Shown here one piece after another: positions 1-5,515 of a stretch of DNA of 9,425 bases. The DNA comes from Saprospiraceae bacterium (lineage in GTDB: Bacteria; Bacteroidota; Bacteroidia; Chitinophagales; Saprospiraceae). The translations under genes were made by a program, and so were the position numbers. Within the stretch, counting starts at the first letter, position 1; every line of letters begins with the position of its first letter. The stretch spans positions 1 through 9,425 of the forward strand of contig JALVEG010000388.1 of NCBI GenBank assembly GCA_027031145.1. Reading direction: 5' to 3'. The notes beneath the pieces were generated by a model. That model did no database searches and was not told where the DNA came from. It worked only from the letters and a program-made list of their open reading frames with translations.

Positions 1-8
1 TACTTTTG
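1..8 (+). promoter_or_regulatory. Bacteroidota-type -7 promoter box for the DUF3127 gene
   Basis: The first eight bases read TACTTTTG, a perfect match to the Bacteroidota sigma-ABfr -7 consensus TAnnTTTG. It lies 23 nt before the ATG at 32, which gives a short leader of roughly 15-20 nt. The -33 TTG element would fall outside the window, so only half of the promoter can be judged. Confidence 0.55.
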
Positions 9-31
9 CATTTTAATCAAAAAATATAAAT

Positions 32-412
32 ATGTCATTTGAAATAGAGGGAAAACTTCATAAAAAATTTGAAACAGAAAGCAAAACCGCAACTTTTCAG
101 GCAAGGGAATTTGTAATTTATATCGAGGACGGAAACTATCCTCAGTATATTAAATTTCAATTAACACAGGACAGATGCGGTTTAATTGATAACTTCAATG
201 AGGGAGATGTTATAAAAGTAACATTTGACCTAAGAGGAAGAGAATGGAATGAAAAATATTTCACTAATCTAAATGCTTGGAAAATAGAAAAAGCGGTTGA
301 CGAATCTTCTTCCCCACAGGAAAATATTCCCTTCCCCGATGAAGATCAAATGCCGGCAGATCCTAATTTTGAAAATAGTGCAGGAGAGATGGAAGATGAT
401 TTACCGTTTTAA
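32..412 (+). CDS. DUF3127 domain protein with SSB-like acidic C-terminal tail
   Basis: This 126-aa protein has the layout of the Bacteroidota DUF3127 family. Residues 1-88 form a compact beta-rich, probably OB-fold-like domain (starts SFEIEGKLHKKFE, contains REFVI, then GDVIKVTFDLRGREW and the ending NLNAWKIEK). A low-complexity acidic and Pro-rich linker fills about 90-118, and the tail ends in MEDDLPF. That tip closely resembles the DDDIPF-type tip of bacterial single-stranded DNA-binding proteins, which recruits repair and replication partners. Family knowledge suggests a nucleic-acid-binding role, but no catalytic motif is visible and the function is unproven. The ATG at 32 is the first start after a good -7 box, and the length is normal. 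The gene is monocistronic and converges on the DUF1573 gene across a shared terminator. Confidence 0.85.
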   Translation: MSFEIEGKLHKKFETESKTATFQAREFVIYIEDGNYPQYIKFQLTQDRCGLIDNFNEGDVIKVTFDLRGREWNEKYFTNLNAWKIEKAVDESSSPQENIPFPDEDQMPADPNFENSAGEMEDDLPF

Positions 413-426
413 CCGGTATTATAAAT

Positions 427-463
427 AAAAAAACTCCATCTGATAAATCAGAGGAGTTTTTTT
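427..463. terminator. Bidirectional intrinsic terminator between convergent genes
   Basis: An A7-CTCC arm (427-437) pairs with GGAG-T7 (453-463). An inner CTGAT/ATCAG stem (440-444 with 447-451) closes an AA loop. Because the stem is flanked by an A-run on the left and a T-run on the right, it can act as an intrinsic terminator on either strand. It lies 15 nt after the DUF3127 stop and 27 nt beyond the end of the convergent DUF1573 gene. Confidence 0.9.
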
Positions 464-489
464 ATTTCAAAATTTAATTTATTAAGCTG

Positions 490-981
490 TTATTTTGATG
501 ATTTCAACATACTAGGTTTCCCTTCAGGTACACCTTTTGTTTCGTCCGGTTTTAATACTTTTCCGTGTATCTTGATTATGTGTTTATTATTGGCTGCTTC
601 ATTAGTAACAAGAGTAACTTTTTTATGAAATGGTCCGATACGATTAGTTGCATATCTGATTTTGATTTCTTTTGTTTCACCGGGTTGAATAGCTTCTCTG
701 GGCCATGTTGGAACAGTACAGCCACAATTACCTCTTGCACTTTTAATTATTAATGGCTCCTTTCCTGTGTTTGTAAACTTAACAACTCTATAAGGATCTG
801 CATTTTTTTCAATAGTACCATAATCAACATCCAGTGTTTCCAATTCCATTTTTGGACCGTTAGGGTTTACTTCCTGCTGAGTAGCAACCTCTGCTTTTTT
901 TGTTTCTTTTTTTGTTTCCTGCGCAAAAATCATTGAAGATATCGCAAAAATCATTAAAAGGGACAATAAAAATTTCTTCAT
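490..981 (-). CDS. Secreted DUF1573 domain protein
   Basis: This 163-aa protein starts with a clear Sec signal peptide (MKKFLLSLLMIFAISSMIFA, cleavage likely before Gln21). A Lys/Glu/Thr-rich linker follows (about 21-48), then one DUF1573 domain (about 49-145). The domain has the hallmark D-Y-G-T-I start, the motif GNCGCTVP with Cys86 and Cys88, and a closing HIIKIHGKV strand. DUF1573 domains are immunoglobulin-like beta folds related to the ASH/MSP type and are very common in Bacteroidota periplasmic or surface proteins. Their molecular role is largely unknown. The C-terminus is a short basic tail rather than a secretion-sorting domain. The start is the only ATG giving a signal peptide. It is transcribed away from the Mpl-like gene's 3' end, 188 nt downstream of it on the same strand. 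Confidence 0.85.
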   Translation of the reverse strand: MKKFLLSLLMIFAISSMIFAQETKKETKKAEVATQQEVNPNGPKMELETLDVDYGTIEKNADPYRVVKFTNTGKEPLIIKSARGNCGCTVPTWPREAIQPGETKEIKIRYATNRIGPFHKKVTLVTNEAANNKHIIKIHGKVLKPDETKGVPEGKPSMLKSSK

Positions 982-1105
982 TTTAATATTTTTATAGGTT
1001 AATAAAATAAAAATTCAAAATAAGTATTTATTTAAATAAGGAACTTACGGAAAAATATCCTTATTAAAAATAGCTCCACTATTATATATATACTCAATTT
1101 AAATA

Positions 1106-1113
1106 CAAAAATA
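1106..1113 (-). promoter_or_regulatory. Candidate -7 box for the DUF1573 gene
   Basis: Read on the minus strand, the sequence is TATTTTTG, matching TAnnTTTG. It lies in the AT-rich 188-nt gap upstream of the DUF1573 start and would give a leader of about 120 nt. No TTG is found at the expected -33 position, so the call is weak. Confidence 0.3.
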
Positions 1114-1169
1114 GATTAAATATTGTGAAACAGGAATATTTGCCTTGTTAATGATAAGTTAATCTTTTC

Positions 1170-2468
1170 TTACACCAGTTTTATTCCTCCGAAATTGCCC
1201 GAACTCATGAATAAGAACACCGCATTATTTGTGTCCAACTGATCGATGAAACCACCAAGTTTTTGAGGATTATCAAATACTTTTAAATTTTCATTCCCAA
1301 AATATTTTACTATTTCCTTTTTATCTAAAGGGGGCATTTTTTTCATTTCCAGAGTATGCGGATTAAAAAGGACAGCTGAAATATCAGCATTATTCATCGT
1401 GTTTTTGTATTGAGGCAGGAAATCCTTATTCAAGCTGCTAAAAGTATGCAATTCATAAATCGCATACAATTTTTTATCAGGGTATTGGCTTCTGACTGCA
1501 TTTATAGTTGCTTTCAATTTTGCCGGTGCATGAGCAAAATCAAGAAATTTAACGGTTTTTTCATCTTCATATATCTTTTGAAGCCTTTTTGAAGCTCCTT
1601 CAAAATCAGCAATATATTTCCAAAAATCATTTTCATCAATCCCCAGTTGGTTGCAGACCAATAGAGCGGCATTAAGATTTGCCATATTATGTTTTCCAAA
1701 AATCTTCAGAGAATGTTGTTCCTTTATTCCTGAATATGGAAGAAGATTAATATTTTTTGAATTTTCTGATCTCTTTATAATTTCAACCACTTTTTCATCA
1801 TTTTCATAATAGATCAGTGTCCCTCCTTGTACTATTTTATCAACAAATATCTTAAATTGCTCTTTATAATTTTCGTAAGTAGGAAAAACATTCATATGAT
1901 CCCAGTCAATACCTGTTATTACTGCGATATCCGGATAATAATGGTGAAATTTAGGCCTGAGGTCAATAGGTGAACTCAAATACTCATCTCCTTCAAGAAT
2001 TATTACCGGAGCATCTGAAAACCTAACCATCAGATCAAATCCTTTAATATTTCCTCCTACCAAATAGTCAAAATCCTTTCCTGCTTTTTTCAATACCCAC
2101 ATGACCATGGAAGTTGTAGTGGTTTTTCCCTGACTTCCACCGATTACAACCCTTTTTTTATTCTTTGATATACTGTAAATGAATTCAGGATATGAATATA
2201 TTTTTATTCCCAGTTCCATCGCTTTTTTAAGTTCCGGATTATCTTTTCTGGCATGCATCCCAAGTATAATAAAATCAAGATCATGAGTGATATTGTTTTC
2301 ATCCCAACCTGTCTTATTAGGTAATAGTCCTGCTTTTTCCAGTCTGGACCTTGAAGGATTATAAATTTCATCATCAGAGCCGGTGATAGTATGCCCTGCA
2401 TTCTTTAGTGCAATTGCTATATTATGCATGGCAGCTCCACCTATAGAGATCATATGTATTTTAGACAT
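1170..2468 (-). CDS. mpl: Mpl-like UDP-N-acetylmuramate:tripeptide ligase (Mur ligase family)
   Basis: This 432-aa protein has the three Mur ligase domains. The N-terminal Rossmann domain begins SKIHMISIGGAAMHNIA and has the GSDD turn at 30-33. The central ATPase domain carries the P-loop GSQGKTTTT (111-119), the Mg-binding EGDEY (159-163) and DWDHMNVFPTYENY (188-201). The C-terminal domain has GKHNMANLNAA (258-268), FEGASKRLQ (289-297) and DFAHAPAKLKATI (310-322). Mpl ligates the recycled tripeptide L-Ala-gamma-D-Glu-meso-DAP to UDP-MurNAc in the cytoplasm, salvaging peptidoglycan. Bacteroidota carry this variant under the names Mpl or peptidoglycan synthetase. MurC is the main alternative, but the HAP motif and the roughly 430-aa length suit the Mpl-like group better. 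The usual His of the MurC-type G-T-H-G-K-T P-loop is Gln here. A terminator ends about 30 nt upstream and no clear promoter is seen. Confidence 0.8.
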   Translation of the reverse strand: MSKIHMISIGGAAMHNIAIALKNAGHTITGSDDEIYNPSRSRLEKAGLLPNKTGWDENNITHDLDFIILGMHARKDNPELKKAMELGIKIYSYPEFIYSISKNKKRVVIGGSQGKTTTTSMVMWVLKKAGKDFDYLVGGNIKGFDLMVRFSDAPVIILEGDEYLSSPIDLRPKFHHYYPDIAVITGIDWDHMNVFPTYENYKEQFKIFVDKIVQGGTLIYYENDEKVVEIIKRSENSKNINLLPYSGIKEQHSLKIFGKHNMANLNAALLVCNQLGIDENDFWKYIADFEGASKRLQKIYEDEKTVKFLDFAHAPAKLKATINAVRSQYPDKKLYAIYELHTFSSLNKDFLPQYKNTMNNADISAVLFNPHTLEMKKMPPLDKKEIVKYFGNENLKVFDNPQKLGGFIDQLDTNNAVFLFMSSGNFGGIKLV

Positions 2469-2487
2469 CAGTTTTTCTTGTTTTAGT

Positions 2488-2522
2488 TCAAAAAGAAAGA
2501 GAAGCCCCGTGGGACTTCTCTT
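2488..2522 (-). terminator. Intrinsic terminator of the OmpP1/FadL gene
   Basis: On the minus strand an 8-bp stem AAGAGAAG/CTTCTCTT (2522-2515 with 2504-2497) is extended by CCC/GGG with one bulged base around an ACG loop. A T-rich tract (TCTTTTTG, down to 2489) follows. It lies 30 nt after the OmpP1/FadL stop. Its tract ends only about 20 nt before the Mpl-like start codon, so it separates two genes that would otherwise look like an operon. Confidence 0.8.
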
Positions 2523-2552
2523 AATACGTAAAATTTTAATAAAAATTACAAT

Positions 2553-4226
2553 TTAAAGTTTCAAAGACGCACCTAATGCAAAAACCAATGCAGTTTTGTC
2601 ATAAGTTTCTTTATATGCACCAAAATCTTTTTCGTATTCATCATAAGATGTTGTTGAAACACCAAGATCGATATCAAGTTTTGAAGTAGGATGAACTACA
2701 AAACCAAAACCGATTGTTTTTGTTGGCAAAGTATAACTCAATGATGATTGATAAACAGAATTAGGATTAGTCTTGGTCATTAAAAATCCTGCACTAACAC
2801 CAAACATACTGCTTATGTCATATTGTAAACCGATAGCAAATTCAGTTGAATTGCCAGCCAGTAATGTTTTATCTGTTGACCCTGCAAAAGTGGTTTCTTC
2901 ACCATTTGTTACAAATTCACCTGCTGCATTTCTTTTTCCATATTTTGCAGCTTTGTCAAAGTAATAATGGAATCCTGTCTGAAGTTTTAATTTACCCATA
3001 TTGTATCTCAATCCTGCAGAAAACATAGCAGGCATTTCAGCAGGTATTGTATCTCCATCTGTGTACAACCCAATATCATCTTTTATAACTTTAGTTATTA
3101 CGTTCATATTTGTTTTCATCTCATATTTCAGTGCAAGCCCAAGATTACCAAAATTGAAGTCAACTCCTACAAATGGAGTTATACCTGAACCTGTTTGCTC
3201 AACTTGAAGTTCTTTGTCTGCTAATTGGTTTGCAGTAGCTGAAAGAACTGCTGAAGTACCGTCAAGTTGTGCTATTTGCCCATTTAAAGCAGGTGTTGCT
3301 TGCGTTATAGCTCCTGAAAACTGCTCCAATGTCAGAGCAGAAGGGTCTGAAATACCAATAGCCTGACCTGCCTGAATCAATGAATTGTATGTAGCATCAT
3401 CAACTGCACCTGCAGCTTTTGCCTGAGCTAAAGTAACACCTCCAAATCCTCCATCAATATATGGTTGTAATAGAGCAGGTATCTGAGTTATTTGAGTCAA
3501 TTGAGCTGATAAACCATTAAGCGTAGGAACGGCTTTTTGATTTAGAAAGTCATCGGCTCTCATTGTTTGTCCACCATTAATAACCGAAATATCTTTGATA
3601 TAACCATCGTATTTGTTGCTTGCAGATACATATCTGGCACCGGCAGCAACAGAGATCATATCATTGATCTTGTAAGATACAGCAGCCTGGAAACCAAAAT
3701 ATGTAGATGCTCCCGTGATTGAGGAATTAACATCATAACCCGTTACGGAAAGATCCACTCCAGCTTTATCTCCAATATCTTTCAATCCGGCTAAAGAAGC
3801 TGGAAGTCCTGCTAACTGATATTCAAAATCAGGTAATCCTTTGTCAAATTCAGCACTTCCACCACCACCAATTACAGTGAATCCTGCTGAAAAGGCCAAA
3901 TTCCCTTTTTTATAAACAGCAAAAGCGGTAGGTAAGAAAGGAACAAATGTCTTTCCTTCGTAAGTGTCATTATTCAATCCGGCGAAAGTAGATTTTACTG
4001 TTCTGGATTGCTTAACGGTCTGTGAATTGACCTGTAGATAAAATCCATCTTCAAGTTGTGTTAAACCTGCCGGATTGAAAAATACGGCATCTACATCAAC
4101 AGAAGCATCTCTTGCCATCATTCTTACCCATGCAGCACTTTGGTTTGTGTTGGTCACAATACCTCCTGCAAAAGAAAGTTGGGACAAAAGGATAAAACTA
4201 AAAACTGTAAAAATTGCTTTTTTCAT
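2553..4226 (-). CDS. OmpP1/FadL family outer-membrane channel
   Basis: This 557-aa protein has a signal peptide (MKKAIFTVFSFILLSQLSFA, cleavage near Ala20). The hatch-like N-terminus is typical of OmpP1/FadL/TodX channels: WVRMMARDASVDVDAVFFNPAGLTQL, with the signature NPAGL at 51-55. Many alternating amphipathic strands follow and the protein ends on a hydrophobic strand (ALGASLKL). The family forms monomeric outer-membrane beta-barrels that pass hydrophobic molecules such as long-chain fatty acids. The actual substrate cannot be read from the sequence. Residues about 225-345 form an Ala/Gln/Leu-rich, probably helical insertion between barrel strands, which makes the protein longer than the 430-450 aa of FadL. 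It is transcribed alone, from a TACCTTTG promoter through a roughly 110-nt leader to a hairpin terminator. Confidence 0.88.
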   Translation of the reverse strand: MKKAIFTVFSFILLSQLSFAGGIVTNTNQSAAWVRMMARDASVDVDAVFFNPAGLTQLEDGFYLQVNSQTVKQSRTVKSTFAGLNNDTYEGKTFVPFLPTAFAVYKKGNLAFSAGFTVIGGGGSAEFDKGLPDFEYQLAGLPASLAGLKDIGDKAGVDLSVTGYDVNSSITGASTYFGFQAAVSYKINDMISVAAGARYVSASNKYDGYIKDISVINGGQTMRADDFLNQKAVPTLNGLSAQLTQITQIPALLQPYIDGGFGGVTLAQAKAAGAVDDATYNSLIQAGQAIGISDPSALTLEQFSGAITQATPALNGQIAQLDGTSAVLSATANQLADKELQVEQTGSGITPFVGVDFNFGNLGLALKYEMKTNMNVITKVIKDDIGLYTDGDTIPAEMPAMFSAGLRYNMGKLKLQTGFHYYFDKAAKYGKRNAAGEFVTNGEETTFAGSTDKTLLAGNSTEFAIGLQYDISSMFGVSAGFLMTKTNPNSVYQSSLSYTLPTKTIGFGFVVHPTSKLDIDLGVSTTSYDEYEKDFGAYKETYDKTALVFALGASLKL

Positions 4227-4262
4227 CTTTTAAAATTTTTTGTTATAAAATAGTCTCATTTT

Positions 4263-4335
4263 CTCAATTCATTCAAACGGGAATGATTGAGTTGAAGATA
4301 TGTCTCATGTATTCATAGAATGGAATTATCCATTC
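4263..4335 (-). promoter_or_regulatory. Two hairpins in the OmpP1/FadL leader
   Basis: Between the predicted promoter and the start codon lie two inverted repeats. GAATGG/CCATTC (4318-4323 with 4330-4335) encloses a 6-nt loop. CTCAATTCATTC/GAATGATTGAG (4263-4274 with 4281-4291) pairs 11 bp with one bulge around a 6-nt loop. Neither is followed by a T-run on the minus strand, so they look like leader structures or operators rather than terminators. No known riboswitch class is recognised. Confidence 0.45.
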
Positions 4336-4342
4336 GCTAAGC

Positions 4343-4350
4343 CAAAGGTA
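4343..4350 (-). promoter_or_regulatory. -7 promoter box of the OmpP1/FadL gene
   Basis: The minus strand reads TACCTTTG, a perfect TAnnTTTG. Transcription would start near 4336, giving a leader of about 110 nt. The -33 region is a T-rich tract without a clean TTG, so the assignment rests on the -7 box and its position. Confidence 0.5.
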
Positions 4351-4461
4351 GTAATTATTATTGAAATTTAAAAAAAATAATAAATGTTTTATGAAAATTA
4401 CTATATGATAAAGTTTAAATCAAAATGAGTTTATTTGTTAAATATATTTGTAAAAATTAAA

Positions 4462-4782
4462 TAACTACTCAGGTAATATGCTGTTGAAATGAAAAGAATC
4501 GATTTTTTTGCCAGATGAAGCTTATTTTTTGAAGGCATCGTGTCTTGTCAAATGTATTATGATATAAAAGTAGAAGTGATTTTGAGATATAATAAGGCAA
4601 AATTTTTCTGCATAGGCCTTTGCTATGGATAAAATTTTTAACGAAGTTATATCTCTAAAGAACGATACTTGGTATAACAATAATATCTTTGACAAGACAC
4701 TAAAGGAGCTACGTCAAGAAAAATAGCTGAAATATGGAAAAAAGAGTTTTTTTCAATCAAAATGATTCTACCTGAGTAGATA
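4462..4782. mobile_element. 321-bp palindromic MITE-like element sharing its ends with IS66
   Basis: The ends are 14-bp inverted repeats: TAACTACTCAGGTA at 4462-4475 against TACCTGAGTAGATA at 4769-4782, 13 of 14 paired. A concentric perfect 13-bp inverted repeat sits inside: GTGTCTTGTCAAA at 4540-4552 against TTTGACAAGACAC at 4688-4700. Further nested pairs include GAGATATAA with TTATATCTC, AAAATTTTT with AAAATTTTT, and CATAG with CTATG around a centre near 4620. The stretches between also pair partially. The whole element is therefore one long imperfect hairpin without a credible gene. The same 14-mer ends the adjacent IS66 remnant at 4997-5010, so mobilisation by an IS66-type transposase is plausible. 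No target-site duplication is visible. Confidence 0.6.
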
Positions 4783-5007
4783 TTATATATTTACTTTCTC
4801 TTTCTTATATGATTTGGAAGTGCCTCCCGATAATAATGCTTCTGAAAGAGCAATTAGAAATATCAAAATATAGCAAAAAGTTTCAGGACAATTTAAAACA
4901 GGACAAAATTCTTTTGCAATAATTCGATCTGTTACTGATACTATTAAAAAAGAGAACTAAATGTATTGCAAAATCTTCAACTAATTGCTAACTTCGTACC
5001 TGAGTAG
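4783..5007 (+). pseudogene. IS66 family transposase, 3' fragment (decayed)
   Basis: In the frame of 4811 the sequence reads DLEVPPDNNASERAIRNIKI, the C-terminal hallmark of IS66 transposases. It is then broken by an amber stop at 4871-4873. The frame continues QKVSGQFKTGQNSFAIIRSV and on to KKEN at 4957. A one-base deletion there shifts the rest into another frame, reading LNVLQNLQLIANFVPE and a stop at 5005-5007, which is the usual end of this group. Upstream, the similarity stops near the MITE-like element. Only about 70 C-terminal residues of a protein normally around 500 aa remain. The final stop lies inside the right terminal repeat, as expected if this is the original right end of the IS. 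Confidence 0.8.
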
Positions 5008-5010
5008 TTA
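4997..5010 (+). repeat. Right terminal inverted repeat of the IS66 remnant
   Basis: TACCTGAGTAGTTA is the exact reverse complement of 4462-4475 and matches 4769-4782 at 13 of 14 positions. It overlaps the terminal stop codon of the transposase fragment. The window thus holds one left-oriented and two right-oriented copies of this terminus within 550 bp. Confidence 0.75.
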
Positions 5011-5024
5011 CATGATATTTATAC

Positions 5025-5287
5025 TCAAACCAAATAGCTTTTCAGTTTTTTATTAGCTAAATTACTAATTTTAGTTTTTCCTCTTAGACTTGATCCTGAT
5101 TGATTTGGGAATGGTGCAATACCACAGTATTTGTGTTAAATATACATATAATTGATATGAATACATTCCTGTGTGTTCAAAAATAAATAATATTTCCTTC
5201 TTGTAAAACTACTGGTTTTATAAACCCATTTATCATTTTTTTAAAGCCTTTTATTGGATTATCAACTTTCAAATAAGCTATGTCATT
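5025..5287 (-). pseudogene. IS110 family transposase, internally deleted and frameshifted
   Basis: Reading the minus strand from 5287 gives NDIAYLKVDNPIKGFKKMI up to a stop at 5179-5177. The neighbouring frame from 5181 gives FEHTGMYSYQLYVYLTQ, with the EHTG motif of the IS110 N-terminal RuvC-like domain. At about 5132 a junction leads directly into KYCGIAPFPNQSG and LRGKTKISNLANKKLKSYLV and a stop at 5027-5025, the conserved C-terminal (transposase 20) block. The residues that normally separate these blocks are missing, so an internal deletion of several hundred bp is inferred. The N-terminal start is decayed; a possible ATG lies at 5330. The element is inactive. Confidence 0.75.
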
Positions 5288-5371
5288 CATCTTCAGTTAT
5301 CCATAAATAGTAATAATTATAGTCTTTCATTAAAGTTTAATTCTATTTAAATCCCGCTCCTCGCATACTTA

Positions 5372-5391
5372 CTTTCTTGAAATTCAGAAAG
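5372..5391. promoter_or_regulatory. 20-bp dyad in the DUF285 gene upstream region
   Basis: CTTTCTTGAAATTCAGAAAG has 6-bp matching arms (CTTTCT with AGAAAG) around an AT-rich centre. It lies about 125 nt before the DUF285 gene and 40 nt upstream of the CACGG dyad. It could be a protein-binding site, but nothing else supports this. Confidence 0.25.
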
Positions 5392-5414
5392 AGATTAAGC
5401 AGTCCCCAATTAAC

Positions 5415-5464
5415 TCACGGTTTTCCGTGATATTACCAATACCCCTATTTGCGGTGTACCACGG
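5415..5464 (+). promoter_or_regulatory. Two mutually exclusive hairpins or dyad operator upstream of the DUF285-LytTR operon
   Basis: TCACGG-TTTT-CCGTGA (5415-5430) is a perfect 6-bp dyad. The CCGTG half (5425-5429) can instead pair with a second CACGG at 5460-5464. That alternative stem extends through TA and ACC (5431-5437) with GGTGTA (5453-5458), about 11 pairs with one mismatch and one bulge. If transcribed, the two structures would compete. If the -7 box at 5480 is right, they lie upstream of the transcript start and would be operators instead. This is the most GC-rich patch of the upstream region. Confidence 0.45.
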
Positions 5465-5479
5465 ACAGGTTGGAGTACT

Positions 5480-5487
5480 TAAATTTG
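5480..5487 (+). promoter_or_regulatory. Candidate -7 box of the DUF285-LytTR operon
   Basis: TAAATTTG matches TAnnTTTG and lies 28 nt before the ATG at 5516. No TTG is found 19-21 nt upstream, where the CACGG/CCGTG elements sit instead. A promoter lacking a -33 box and dependent on an activator bound at those dyads would fit, but this is inferred. Confidence 0.35.
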
Positions 5488-5515
5488 TGCATTTATTTAT
5501 CTTAATATACCATAT

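Noticed and set aside
2773..3207. Plus-strand ORFs of 60-68 codons opposite the OmpP1/FadL gene
   Set aside because: They overlap a well-supported beta-barrel gene and show no domain or promoter features.
4625..4726. A 33-codon reading frame (MDKIFNEVISLKND...) in frame with the IS66 fragment, possibly more transposase
   Set aside because: It lies entirely in the palindromic core of the 321-bp element, and its sequence is largely the mirror of the other arm, so hairpin structure explains it better than coding.
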